NCBI GenBank assembly: GCA_049423065.1
Contig: JBMSQB010000054.1
Span: 1-31,477 of the forward strand
Reading direction: 5' to 3'
DNA length: 31,477 nucleotides
Origin: SYIM01 sp041182885
Lineage (GTDB): Bacteria > Pseudomonadota > Gammaproteobacteria > Burkholderiales > Burkholderiaceae_E
Below the pieces are notes generated by a model. It did not search any database, was not told the DNA's origin, and saw only the letters and a list, made by a program, of their open reading frames with translations. A program made the translations under genes and the position numbers. Positions 21,001 to 23,325 of this stretch are shown here, piece after piece (positions within the stretch are counted from its first letter, which is position 1; every line of letters starts with the position of its first letter).

Positions 21001-23194
21001 GGGCAGCCAGGCGCCGCGATTTGATCTGTCCCTGCAGGGCAGCACCATTGCGATGCAGGCGCCCATCGGCCAGCCGCGCATGGTGATGGAACTCGGCCGG
21101 CTCGATCTGGAATCCACGAGCGGCGATCTGACGGTCACCGCCGCCTCGGGCGTGTTGGTGAATACGCTGAAGGCAGGTACGGGTCAGGTGGCATCGCTCG
21201 CGGCGCAAAGCGGATCGATCACCCTGGCCCAGGGCGCGGTGGTATCGGCGGGTAGCGTTCATCTCACGGCGCCCGAGGGCGCGCTGCGGACGAACGCGGG
21301 CGCGCTGGTGAGCGCCGAGAACCTGAAGGTTCGTGTCGGGCAGGGAGTGGGGAGCGAGGCATTGCCGCTCTTCACGCGGATCGACACGCTCGATGTGGCG
21401 ACCGAAAGCGGCGATGTGTTCATCAACGATGCCGGATCGCTCACCCTGGTGGGCGCGGGTGTCACCGTGGGTTCGGGCGCCGGCAAGGTGAAACTGGCGG
21501 CGCAAGGCAACCTCGTGATGCAGCCGCCAGCCACGCTCTCTACCGCTGGCGGCCCGGTCGAACTCACGGCTGCCGGTGATGTGGGCCTGTCGCAGATCGC
21601 GAGCAAGAACGGCCCGATCCGGATCGACTCGGGTGGCAAGATCTATGACAACACGGGCGGCAGCGGCCAGACGCACCTCCTCACCACCAGCACGCTCACG
21701 CTCAACGCGGTGAGTGGTGTCGGCGGTTACGGGGCGGCACAGATCAGGCTTGATGCTGGCACGGTCGATCTCTACAACGCCTCAAGTGGCGATGTTGTGA
21801 TCGCGGGTGAGTCCGGTATTCGTGCAGGCAGCTCGGGCATCCGTTCCGAAGCGCCCAACGGCGGCGTCGCCGTGTTCTCGTCAACCGGGCGGGTGGAGCC
21901 CGGCAACATCAAGGCGGCCAGTGGCAAGCTCGTGATGCTGTCGGGCAAGAGCGGGCTCACGGAACAGGAAACCGCTGGCGTGCTGGCCGTTGTCAGAATG
22001 GGGGCAGGATCCAGCGGGAGCAGCGCCGGTTCGGCCGCGCCGATGTTCGGTGGCTTCAGCGCCGGCACCAGCGCGGCTGCCGCGCCGATTTCAGGTGGCG
22101 TGGGGGCTGCACTTTCGTCCTCGGCGCCCTCGCTGTCTGCGCCGTCGACTGGGTTGATCGTGTCGGCAAGCGGTAGCGGGTCGGGAGCCTCGGGTGCCGC
22201 CGCGGGCGGGAGCAGCGCGGGCGGGCCACGGGGCGAGGATGTGGTGATCGCCGGCCGGCCGTTGAGCGCGGGCGAAAGCGCGACCTCAGCCGTCACGTCC
22301 GCGGCGACCACAGGGTCGGGTGTGGCCGCCATGCCAACGGGACAGGGCGTGGTGGCGGTGAGCAGTGCGGCTTCGTCAGCGGTTCAGATTGGCTCGATCA
22401 CGACGATCGGCCGCACGACCTCGCTGATGCTCGACGCGGCGCTGAAAACCATCGAAACCTCGACCCGGCCTACGATCAGCGGCTCTGGCACGCTCAGCGA
22501 ATTGATGAATCGCACGCCTGCGATGCGGTCGGAGGCGCCGGCGCGTCTGCGCGAGGGCGAGGCCACACCGGCGACCGCGCCCGCACCGTCGACCGCGCCC
22601 GCTGCACCGCAGCCCGCGACAACGCCGGCGGCTTCCACGCCGGCCGCTTCATCCCTGCCTGGTTCATCCCCGCCTGGTTCGTCCCAGCCTGCAGGCAGTT
22701 CAGCCGTGCCGGGGGCGCCCGCCACCGCACCTGCGGTGGCGCCCGGGGGCGTGCCGTCTTCAGCGCCAGCCTCTCAGGGGACGTCCGCGCCCGCAGCGCC
22801 GGCCGGCGAACCGGTCAGCCCGCCGCCCGCCGACTCTGGCGCGACCGGCGCGCCTGCTGCGGCGCCGGGGCCTGTGCCCGGATCGGGTGGAGGTGCCGAG
22901 GGAGGCCCGGGCGGTGGCCAGGGTGTCGCGCCAGCCGACGCGCCGCGCTCGCTTCTGCCCGGAACGCTCTTGCCCACCCCGGTCCCGGGTGGGCTCTGGG
23001 CGCGGCTCGCGCGCTGGCTCCAACCTGAAGCGGCCGCGTCGCCAGCACCGGTTGAGCCGCCTGACGTGTTGCGTGCGGACCCCGCAGTCGATACCGCCGA
23101 GCAGAATGGCGGACGCCCTGAGTCTGTGCCCAGCGGCGTGGCAGCGGCCCAGGAGGGCGGCAGCAACCAGGACCGCGCCCCAACCGCGGGCTGA
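1..23194 (+). CDS. Giant modular repeat protein, 5'-partial (probable secreted or surface adhesin-like protein)
   Basis: The frame is open from base 2 to the TGA at 23192-23194 with no stop, giving at least 7,730 residues. The first in-window start-like codon (TTG at 53) is not a credible start, because coding sequence of the same character precedes it; the true start and any secretion signal lie upstream. Reading the translation I found no cysteine. Composition is rich in Gly, Ala, Asp, Thr, Ser and Val. Modules in order are beta-helix, a ~180-residue Ca-loop repeat array with a nested Asp-box insertion, a long middle region with recurring LP...L-x-E motifs, RTX nonapeptides, Ig-like, Asp-box, discoidin-like, Ig-like, beta-helix and a low-complexity tail. 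Giant proteins of this make-up in proteobacteria are usually exported by type I or two-partner secretion and act in adhesion or biofilm. That role is inferred; no catalytic site is visible. No beta-barrel, LPXTG or other anchor is seen at the C-terminus. Family name is uncertain; it resembles very large LEPR-XLL-type and haemagglutinin-like proteins. Confidence 0.9.
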   Translation, partial: TGASAGVAQINTTGNLTLVSEGQGAVRVKNLAATGGRLVMAGAANGNRDYETAGALEIGAIESGARAALRLVAGTGIAMIDSTGLVRGGDLTLRAGGAIDLRTALRGVSVEAVGGTITIAEQAGAGDLRVAGIAAGAHAVTVKSLGGSILLDSAVVTTGNARLEAAGSVRGASLAPTLLPVGSAATEAADSALASNALVRAAGLTIIAGADVAARGAAAGSALPPSLAVAASSLDVQAGGDALIDNLSAAALTIDRLQAGSTVSPGDIVLRSIATAAAADGTALTIAGPVGAQGAGGTVRIDAAGRQGRVALAAPISAQGSVALSSNLSVARTNTSALISAGTLRIDTTLGTTASAGSRTDPLLVDLQGALTGSLGGSLALRETAGNLLLNRLELRQSDATLRAEARLETAAGAIIGATPGTGVDLIAPVVSLSTQGGGIGVAAGNGTPGEALRLASTGDRLSEVTLDAQAASGSLLIQAAGLSVAADGVNLAGNGDLLLEASAASGIGLRTAGGVSAAGGALSLVALAGPIVQNAGSGAIQSPGGSIEITAAQAITLAAGTQVRTATADGGGSIRIASGQGLDGALQVAEVLAGSGAVALIARGGSIIDADGATEGASPDIVAASLLAQATEEIGGALSLGGVASTHTAIATNALELQVGRLAAQAGATVRLTDTDSVTLGAVSVSVARAGRAIEPLTTTLNGLRSTGSGDLNLTAGSQAASATIRSESGAPIATGAVGAVTVVAQGSASRIVLADSVSSGSGRITLQAATTVDKLDAPQLATSGEVLIRAADGLRIVDANGALATSGTIKRGASPGLLKVEGNQTVSAGQALSLRLSDGTATGFDRLQVTGTLTLAPGSILDIQLRQPVMGTEIIDTEPVDVIVTPGFTPQLKQKFAIIDAGSIAGRFTDGKGLFGFSSGTRLLQIAADSRTLALDTIARPLSDLIDIRAHAVADADRLGMFFNSDYFGTERSYSVGMTVTTVDFLTVDGRFDLKNADAQLTLSDGTSVQTRRWLIGGSNLQAFAGLNGPYRLDTDRDGDLADETPNPSAAGFELTGVDLGLSMAFEKLPATSTASPRGWVSATATAKTAEEFGLPLMDAKAKRLSVQVNVGTDGRTVVDYKNAPLTIPTGATGAGTVPSMAINFDGGLGTLIRAAADIELQVADFFWVSGSVGFEKSTRDVVLADGTPVRADMLAFGGRDLRAFAGLNGPYWVDSNLDGKIDGTDTPNGRAFGLVMEDVDFGVALFTPVAGQAQVADLKWGAATATAGRVEFVGLPDITIKVSNIGLDINLVVGVPANVDDDTKVINFAADEGRRAIDVINGPSSTIKIDHDGRLGQYVRATGDVELRVGDFFEVAGSLGFERRAQTVRLADGSQVKTELISVGGTNLSAFVGIGPYRKDLNLDGKIANDEVNPDARGLGVSGVEFGLALFQPESTETAYAGKRWTTLTGSIERVDALVGLPDDIKLKVHSLGIDINLAHGFAPADADGKVIDFGTRTVDGKEVSGAVEIATGTGKSLQLTLDGQRGELIRAAGGMEIDVAGFFHASGTLAIEKSAPDFKLADGKTVETRMLSIGGTDLNLFVGVNGPYRVDSNGDGQVDLRDTVNSEAIGLTANGGEFGLVLADDKASSRRWIALEASAAEVALVGVPAVTAAARHIDVAVNLVQNPLSGADSRTQVIDFKAKPFEVSTGYRTTRTLDIDGQRGESIRASGEFEIGLGGFVHARGMLGFEKYSTTVKLADGTSVVVDALSFGGDDINVFAGVDGPYLIDSNADGKITAADTPNAAARGFSLEDGRFALAILTPRGTAPAGLAGVTWVGLEAGADAIEFVGGPDIDLSARRLSVEANQVFGLPNTVDPARRVIDFRASPQDIVVGTNPTTGASALYRLDVQGDRGNLLRAVGDVEIRVGEFFYVGGSLGFEKSTRDLVLADGSRVSHDVLTVGGTDLQAFAGLNGGPLIDSNQDGTIDSDDTPGPDAVGFSLAGVEFGLVVGTEREVIRSTLDQKLAWRDVALSGTRQVALASGAAGGTTQLIWLSTDGGITWAASSAPTGLAYDSVSISPDGDTVAAVVANGPVVVSRDGGKTWTVSGARSDAYTDVAVLANDRVMAVDSAGRRSLDVLTLSGEFAVGNFISLSGLADQRIGYQVTANDLTADGKGSRFRASSEQALANIAAKLRAAINAASGSNAIAAGSGATITLTARKPVAEGGGWYEFSYAALSRAGRLASVAPASSMTTAALFAITGTWLPGQTIRVSGLAQGEIAYKVVSGDFWPNSATFGLSGDALVQANIAIKLRNLINAMPDGRALASTSGNLLKLDARQPASAGGGWKSIGFAITSGSSGRIVAQATQGSLGVQTDAVGLSGNWVVGDKITISGVTTNPVVYTLVDSDFKVGMDDKGGVATAAQVQENIAKRLFTLFDEPRALAVKIAAKDIEYRVAVLKALKSVNAIPYLQVNDDGTYSDSRYASGAFALGLLTGGSVSFSADAERLAQANRKILTDAAIAKFETDNKLGAKEKATYQKVKDELAKLVATKPAAAGTVVDPLLSGGVLVLKGKTVDQTFTLTGTTTSQGGQVTVARAADFEPLRGALQVSQSDLAQGFVNAAPAAIRNANWVAVAPYAVNDAAGTSSFIAAAGPQTFGSAPGLLVRANVGADGALQVEEITVSRGLPFNLAWASVSADAKGERLLAAATDGRLYVADTTVPDWRWQAAESARDWTAVAVSADGKQMAAAARGEQGGIWVSSNGGSNWRLVMSSAGQNWTALALTANGGRLIATADGTGIFATNLATADAPLPTRIGIEADAGAARLLGIDAIDIAVTDIGVQVNLPGHEGGQVIDFAKSAFDVVTGPDSQRRMSMAGADGELLRVSADVHIAISDYVYLDGTAAFEKRATSVKLADGSTVPVEVLSIGASQVEAFAGLNGPYRVDSNKDGSIDDTDTRNADAIGLSLGNANLALGLFYAEPGATNAQGASLEGATWTALTARTAAVEVVGVPMLKLSATELFVEVNQVEGLAAGLGADAHVIDFKAMADAGKPVAIRTGPQSTLNLVADGKRGESIRAYGTVAASVGDFLSLSGTLGFEQYRKDVTLSGGDTVRDARLMVITGADISARLATSADADAIGVEMKNLDFGLVLAQSSAIGDSRSWLSVRGQAESVAILGTQSLGVTLSGSNVMFAANIGLGTLADGRTNRSTLDWSGARSLSLAAGNSAAAVIDFKGEVLEVGGTMLVKVGDVFQASGSILVSKQDRDIQVGGRTVAATGFLIGASDVSASVQGIDVQGLDLGLALMTPANAAPGDTRTWLALKAQVDSIALDAADFGLSVNDLTLSATNLGLELNLGFGAEGQAQNETVLELGTSGSGTAAVNHAIAVRTGKQVAGKDETMLLDYSGTGPYVAVTTDAKIAIGQAVLLQGSFAFARLGNRSASVVDKQNAAQTRMMTVSTLSARNVNIQLGAGIGTDDFVGVSLEGGSVGLMLLEDTQGAGSFIGLRAGAERAALDGIDGLTLEGGQLMLAVNTGPGSGALQGSVVDFTAGDLDADGKAGGTTPVRLRGNTVADLDFKSTRLEAGGTLTIALSDPAAGAGAKPIFNASGSIAFRQSGNTLLLAASELTATVNVADMSFGIVDGTMALVMPGEGFALDLKATAGLPVPGLNNVTLYGDVSLALNRTGRAIDESISVGSGSVTVKFDDASDATRFSLSNLDASLDGVLGETLVDLSAGLVSIRKELEAGEKLPVVDKTLDDVLNLSPVVSLGDYIQHYVNSYRDSAWQSPLGLAKPTYGALRIPTIAGLKSYLDQTWAPKAGVSAGLDFALNQDGLAFGFQGKVKLGTDLLPIELDAGFDAIGLKFDARLDVQAKFEADIDLDFALDWSNGFKATFDLNRLGFQGSLTAKDVVLAATLGPVDVSIGRAGKDLGGKDYLRGSLQADIGGAISFTGGEFKLIPGTNNLSVDLPVYASVAGIDLSEGATTIPRVKVGGDPFAGTLTVTTEGMEALTNFSKIRIEDVLFALPDMLDYLNTVDLDKLGLGELPFLDTALSEVLNVADVFKTEVIDKIDFNRPMKRWVALPGETGSATGKARVEAGGNTLIGAPGQFKASMKGHYVTIAGAQRPVIDVAEDGSSLVLGGSFRDAASDLAYEVHKKRERIRTMGEFVDALNRSGLLGNKKATFSPLTQELVVPVTLGATLTPVELPINLALGGGDLSLSTTAVASLGIGIGSTLDLVLNLGGEAPEFAIDNFKLDASLSADVKDLAVNAQLGFLGMTAGGAGTGSGLHIAGRATLELDRTPKQAGGARFKLNELLTEGLTSLQFGITGDAYARMRDLTLKTGGGAGFNIGRGLELGVYVPDFANMAGFKLVFDSGFDITDKADLDKHGLTGKEIVAVVPDLGSIFDVSRLSFADIIGGIRLVGDVIEEAIGDQPFYTEKIPVIERSLSEMLAFGDNFLAKIEAAGATPAGALDEAERLIEEALGLEPSLLDLSIDNDKKLLRIDLNYTLEFAEAFNLKLDLQTLLKLAGDGFELPPAIAEIFDVSGAAAGRLSAGLALSAGIGIALPGAPAGTPFVQLLDHDPVTGKGTKLDLTASVQAGGVTLKLKVGQIEAGIFDGTIVLDEDADIKTLAPAALRVALEKGQPKVSAVGAFDIDLPLKLMLKGKPVPLGDLSVYTDPALGSGGVQALFEQIAGVRAAEPSVLKVDLPDFERLLSTDNALLKMLYDPTPVLDGIDLGLGELQSLFEATLDVDLPFIGNGLAEVGTMIGDLRGGLLLELRNSLLGEDGLPVPGKPVEILQKTLFDAFNGLGILQDTNRDGKVNEADVDIGFYDVSGKRLMTWVKGMPFPKGPVDAIRFDMDLGGRILGGGLDIPLDLNLPGFELKVDGGFALDISWAFDFSFGLSTQEGFYLGVNQDEKVPELRLDLGLFLDGDASDPDKITAFEGRGKLLFFEAGLKDIDHDPNKPGHQPSALTGRLALDVVGDGAGRLTLGKVLSDGLSVLRPSFVVDADLRLGLFLAATGLPKLEADFVFDWGWSLDDPGKVEIPRINIENLRLDLKSTVLDWLLPIADKVAKGVAPFKDIVNALVTPIPGLEQVVKEDPTLRGVISKVVALQDPKAPPINWAFLDAVRFALEMPEAVRTLAAIGSGMPLGSLYNLGRPDFRFQAAKIGTGPSSDASVLDKLTLEVGKLGDKASGGVKTSGSATERSGLVFLPYILDIGNWAKMFSGGNATLFTYELPLLDFGVSFDVQLARIPVPIPPVSWIQIVIGAFGSARGYVDLAFGFDTYGIQKFMETNNLLDIADGFFINDYSLPVLRNGSFVPNTGGKEKPEFGIDLELGLTGGVSLGGVAELGLGGSLTVGIDADLNDIRYANVKRDANGQVTLAEFTGDGKIRASELLTMLVYENLGPLNLFDLDAELGVTGKVYGKVGIPPFQVSAQARLFNLKLLELSYDAPVIQPRFGSVSNGVLTLFSGPRAGDRTYIDTTDSGEIWKLSGSGGKVQVEFAGKFYREFTGVNRIEVDLGQGNDSFDAARLSDVTVFAKGGGGDDTIILGQAGGMAFDEEGHNTLKAVESSTAPVTLIGGAGNDSLTGGAGNDLLIAGPGSNTLTGGKGDDVLFALEGGNRLTGGDGVDRYVFIGSLGANRMIEKGDEASILDFSGVIPAELAAFTGPVVGAPTVSIPAGFTATRGGPAHLLFRGTPFAFDGPADRQLTVTLRVPDGAVSAKTADRVTVGGSDTERTFSGTLADLNAFFTTPGRITYNYTSKEASRPLSVEVAYGAFINTAQATITASLTLDQVRGWRDVAVAGNRQVAVASPSTALFASSPGGIWLSTDGGTTWTESAAPKDRQYSAVAISADGQKIVAAVTGGGLLASADGGITWADAGAPTDAYTDVLILADGRVMASDRAIREQYVNSPTDKGWRNTTGVVRISDAQMRNWRDVSGLPNANWTDVASTADGRIMLAVSGPTEFGTTAPSLWLGRAATAGAAPTWTQATTGLPSNANWSAVAIDPTGTRAYVANRGGTIYRADLSKPTISWQSTGLASRDWNSLAFSDDGRSLVAAASGLGKSGLWLLEGAVSAPSVVAVSGSSNRFPGTEPPAAAVDGSRFTPHLNYDKAGSGLVLTLDAAAVVTQIALTTANDAPDRDPVEVSIFGSNGETAWASSAWKPVAVNVPTGLTTARGATQIASFANATGYQHYKIVFTKLRDANAALGAQVAEVDLFPLNGWRPINTAGLSPVDLLGFPVDLEWNSAVFGQGGQSIVAVASGNRVFSVPIPTSHAAPTISVPASLEVNPGGSSDLTFAPDTLVDADSPSVTLSLSLSDPALGTVAIDRVAAVAAGLAVGAEGATPTLHGSPAAVSAFLEKTGAVSVSLGFGAQDAALELAASDGLETTRARLPLAATQPLAIKANYNGGALEIIDLRGNDLRLNRFVLSNTTLGPLNDELTIQRLTATPLVVSASGGPDRYVFDAGSTEGDVTQTVQIRDTAARDLANDTLVMRMKSLQFSTTGNVLELGAGEVLSGVERVVWDQGLRELVVIGDVVTLKPQAGQTSVNLGQTRLRIEAERLVVEGRIQAKSVVLDVSGLVEMKGELLDESGGAVDPGAARVAKPVTLAAGNVDLGSLVAGAAGAGLQVVPDDATTPIKLGASTQPAARSLGGSINLDPAGLTGVKLPVLVLGASGGTNPVALGGSGSALALSTDLVVMAQGEGGRIEVGGEMSGQKLEIYGPGNTTVFAADTSVAMKDSILIDDSVRFDGAVTVSAGEGAVTARDLTITGRINGGLGGDDPTTSDFEGDTLALKSNGGVVQVSGRVGNGIGLLELVSGGTGYADGTYTNVDLIGGTGAGATATVEVSGGSVVSVMIHGGGAGYRTGDLIRIARSSLGDLSGKAQGFSARVTGVTALEKLTVTGARDVIFDEKVVVDGDLVIQASGSVQFLDEVRITGGGRLIIEGAAELIINNGMEFEAPAGATAGGLEFDGQLAGSTVSFPAGIAAGDANRVAIAGVVSLDMARGSQAPRFDLSLQGSTIAMQAPIGQPRMVMELGRLDLESTSGDLTVTAASGVLVNTLKAGTGQVASLAAQSGSITLAQGAVVSAGSVHLTAPEGALRTNAGALVSAENLKVRVGQGVGSEALPLFTRIDTLDVATESGDVFINDAGSLTLVGAGVTVGSGAGKVKLAAQGNLVMQPPATLSTAGGPVELTAAGDVGLSQIASKNGPIRIDSGGKIYDNTGGSGQTHLLTTSTLTLNAVSGVGGYGAAQIRLDAGTVDLYNASSGDVVIAGESGIRAGSSGIRSEAPNGGVAVFSSTGRVEPGNIKAASGKLVMLSGKSGLTEQETAGVLAVVRMGAGSSGSSAGSAAPMFGGFSAGTSAAAAPISGGVGAALSSSAPSLSAPSTGLIVSASGSGSGASGAAAGGSSAGGPRGEDVVIAGRPLSAGESATSAVTSAATTGSGVAAMPTGQGVVAVSSAASSAVQIGSITTIGRTTSLMLDAALKTIETSTRPTISGSGTLSELMNRTPAMRSEAPARLREGEATPATAPAPSTAPAAPQPATTPAASTPAASSLPGSSPPGSSQPAGSSAVPGAPATAPAVAPGGVPSSAPASQGTSAPAAPAGEPVSPPPADSGATGAPAAAPGPVPGSGGGAEGGPGGGQGVAPADAPRSLLPGTLLPTPVPGGLWARLARWLQPEAAASPAPVEPPDVLRADPAVDTAEQNGGRPESVPSGVAAAQEGGSNQDRAPTAG
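2..2850 (+). other. N-terminal beta-helix-like region of the giant protein
   Basis: This stretch encodes short, irregular, Gly/Ala/Val-rich beta-strand repeats with patterns such as GGSILLDSAVVT and AGTLRIDTTLG, as in filamentous-haemagglutinin and autotransporter passenger helices. It ends in a segment (about 2408-2600) reading SGTIKRGASPGLLKVEG ... LTLAPGSILDIQL, the familiar autotransporter-type 'tip' sequence in which a glycine/serine turn is followed by a long hydrophobic strand. About 2660-2823 then closes with FAIIDAGSIAGRF. The assignment rests on sequence texture, not on a domain search. Confidence 0.6.
3107..3142 (+). other. EF-hand-like Ca loop, repeat unit 1 (imperfect)
   Basis: The loop reads DTDRDGDLADET. 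Acidic residues sit at positions 1, 3 and 5, but position 12 is Thr, so calcium affinity may be lower than in later units. Confidence 0.5.
3650..3685 (+). other. EF-hand/dockerin-like Ca loop, repeat unit 2
   Basis: The loop reads DSNLDGKIDGTD, with D1, N3, D5, G6, I8 and D12 all matching the dockerin-type calcium loop. Confidence 0.65.
4208..4243 (+). other. EF-hand-like Ca loop, repeat unit 3
   Basis: The loop reads DLNLDGKIANDE. It ends in Glu at position 12, as in a canonical EF-hand, while the other units end in Asp. Confidence 0.6.
4784..4819 (+). other. EF-hand/dockerin-like Ca loop, repeat unit 4
   Basis: The loop reads DSNGDGQVDLRD, with all key acidic and glycine positions present. 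Confidence 0.6.
5318..5353 (+). other. EF-hand/dockerin-like Ca loop, repeat unit 5
   Basis: The loop reads DSNADGKITAAD, with D1, N3, D5, G6 and D12 present. Confidence 0.6.
5888..5923 (+). other. EF-hand/dockerin-like Ca loop, repeat unit 6
   Basis: The loop reads DSNQDGTIDSDD. The unit is interrupted about 70 nt further on by the nested insertion. Confidence 0.6.
5995..8380 (+). other. Nested insertion inside repeat unit 6: split Asp-box (BNR) segment
   Basis: Unit 6 runs normally to its FGLVV strand (about 5970-5990). The next unit element (LLGIDAIDIAVTDIGVQVN, about 8431 onward) matches the second half of other units, so the intervening ~795 residues are an insertion. It starts with LDQKLAWRDVALSGTRQVA and has Asp-box motifs S-x-D/N-x-G-x-x-W at 6116-6139 (STDGGITW), 6242-6265 (SRDGGKTW) and 8234-8257 (SSNGGSNW), typical of sialidase/BNR beta-propellers. 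No sialidase arginine triad or FRIP motif is evident, so this is read as a structural or binding propeller. It is itself split at about 6345-7834 by another repeat array and a helical stretch. Confidence 0.65.
6376..7290 (+). repeat. Three tandem ~110-residue repeats within the split Asp-box segment
   Basis: Copies lie at about 6380-6700, 6731-7063 and 7091-7290. Each begins with G-x-x-x-x-G-x-x-I-x-(V/L)-S-G (GNFISLSG, GQTIRVSG, GDKITISG). Each continues with a Y-x-V/L-x-x-x-D-F/L strand and a helix of the type (A/E)NIAxKLRxxINA, and copies 1 and 2 close with an (A/S)GGGW turn. The third copy decays after its helix into a predicted alpha-helical, charged stretch (about 7290-7650, with AKEKATYQKVKDELAKL). 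I recognise no named domain. Confidence 0.6.
8789..8824 (+). other. EF-hand/dockerin-like Ca loop, repeat unit 7
   Basis: The loop reads DSNKDGSIDDTD, with all key positions present. It is the last unit to keep the loop; units 8-10 have lost it. Confidence 0.6.
10850..16350 (+). other. Middle region with four LP-x-hydrophobic...L-x-E motifs
   Basis: About 1,800 residues alternate amphipathic beta stretches rich in L/D/G (for example LGTDLLPIELDAGFDAIGLKF) with short helical segments. A 14-residue motif recurs at 11204-11245 (LPVVDKTLDDVLNL), 12089-12130 (LPFLDTALSEVLNV), 13277-13318 (IPVIERSLSEMLAF) and 14219-14260 (LPFIGNGLAEVGTM), roughly 0.9-1.2 kb apart. It marks the boundary of large repeated domains of low overall identity. 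An isolated calcium-type loop DTNRDGKVNEAD is at 14402-14437, and a second possible acidic loop pair is at about 16091-16162. Similar motifs are known to me from giant proteobacterial calcium-binding proteins; the function is unknown. Confidence 0.55.
16712..16873 (+). repeat. Six RTX-type glycine/aspartate nonapeptides
   Basis: Six consecutive 27-nt units encode GGAGNDSLT, GGAGNDLLI, AGPGSNTLT, GGKGDDVLF, ALEGGNRLT and GGDGVDRYV. The first, second and fourth fit GGxGxDxLx well, while the third and fifth are degenerate. Two looser relatives (GQGNDSF and GGGGDDTI) precede at about 16535-16615. RTX blocks bind calcium in a beta-roll after type I secretion. Here the block lies about 2,100 residues from the C-terminus, further in than is usual for a type I secretion signal region. 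Confidence 0.8.
16990..17340 (+). other. Ig/cadherin-like segment 1
   Basis: The encoded segment begins APTVSIPAGFTATRGG and runs through LTVTLRVPDGAVSA to TYNYTSKEASRPLSVEV. This is the usual layout of bacterial cadherin/Ig-like repeats in large surface proteins (PTVSVP opening, LTVTLxVxxG middle). A second, similar segment occurs at about 18813-19170. Confidence 0.45.
17345..18200 (+). other. Second, uninterrupted Asp-box (BNR) segment
   Basis: It opens LDQVRGWRDVAVAGNRQVA, close to the opening of the copy at 6011, and carries Asp boxes at 17459-17482 (STDGGTTW) and 17585-17608 (SADGGITW). It shares DAYTDV...RVMA with the first copy (17666-17683 against 6323-6340). It then runs on through NANWTDVA (from 17804) and DWNSLAFSDDGRSLVAAASG, matching the later part of the first copy (NANWVAVA from 7838, DWTAVAVSADGKQMAAAARG). 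About 285 residues, consistent with a beta-propeller-like fold. Confidence 0.65.
18209..18646 (+). other. Discoidin / F5/8 type C-like domain
   Basis: The segment contains SSNRFPGTEPPAAAVDGS, then NYDKAGSGLVLTLD, then IALTTANDAPDRDPVEVSIF, then YQHYKIVFTKLRDAN and QVAEVDLFPL. This order (AVDGs..kyln, L-x-L-D strand, AxDxPxRDPxxVxIxG, Y-Y-x-I-x-F, iaEvel) is the galactose-binding/F5/8C-like arrangement seen in large extracellular proteins, suggesting carbohydrate or surface binding. Confidence 0.65.
18813..19170 (+). other. Ig/cadherin-like segment 2
   Basis: It opens APTISVPASLEVNPGG and continues with VDADSPSVTLSLSLSDPA and a closing ASDGLETTRARLPL strand, parallel to the segment at 16990-17340. 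The two flank the Asp-box plus discoidin pair, so the whole block 16990-19170 looks like one cassette. Confidence 0.45.
19190..21990 (+). other. C-terminal beta-helix-like region with an embedded GGTGY module
   Basis: Short beta repeats dominate (VDGDLVIQASGSVQFLDE, GGRLIIEGAAELIINNG, GPIRIDSGGKIYDNTGG), as in filamentous-haemagglutinin-type helices. Within them, about 20420-20700 encodes LVSGGTGYADGTYTNVDL, then GGTGAGATATVEVSGG and GGGAGYRTGDLI. This module is familiar from phage tail and baseplate proteins and a few giant bacterial proteins. Confidence 0.55.
22000..23191 (+). other. Low-complexity Pro/Ala/Ser/Gly-rich C-terminal tail
   Basis: From about 22000 the protein becomes Gly/Ser/Ala-rich (GAGSSGSSAGSAAP). 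From about 22520 it is Pro/Ala-rich with short near-repeats (ATAPAPSTAPAAP; PGSSPPGSS), and it ends in a charged stretch. This is probably disordered. One short amphipathic element, GGLWARLARWLQPEA (about 22988-23032), interrupts it. No hydrophobic anchor, sorting motif or outer-membrane barrel is seen. Confidence 0.7.
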
Positions 23195-23211
23195 GCGACC
23201 CGCGCCGTTTC

Positions 23212-23245
23212 GCCGGCAGCGTGAGCGCTGTGCTCCGCTGCCGGC
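23212..23245 (+). terminator. Strong hairpin after the giant gene, possible terminator
   Basis: Arms 23212-23221 and 23236-23245 are perfect 10-bp complements (GCCGGCAGCG with CGCTGCCGGC). The inner part adds GAGC/GCTC (23223-23226 with 23232-23235) around a 5-nt loop, leaving one bulged T at 23222. It begins 18 nt after the stop codon. There is no T-run, so it may stabilise the 3' end or terminate weakly rather than act as a classical intrinsic terminator. Confidence 0.5.
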
Positions 23246-23311
23246 CCCGTCGCGCCAATCCGTCGTAACATTCGGATCGACAAAACCGGCCGCCATCGCA
23301 GCGGACCGGTC

Positions 23312-23319
23312 AGGGAGAG
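23312..23319 (+). promoter_or_regulatory. Ribosome binding site supporting a TTG start
   Basis: AGGGAGAG lies 6 nt upstream of the TTG at 23326. It is a good Shine-Dalgarno match at good spacing. Translation from that codon gives the expected N-terminus of the ThDP enzyme family, so it decides the start. Confidence 0.6.
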
Positions 23320-23325
23320 CCTCAA

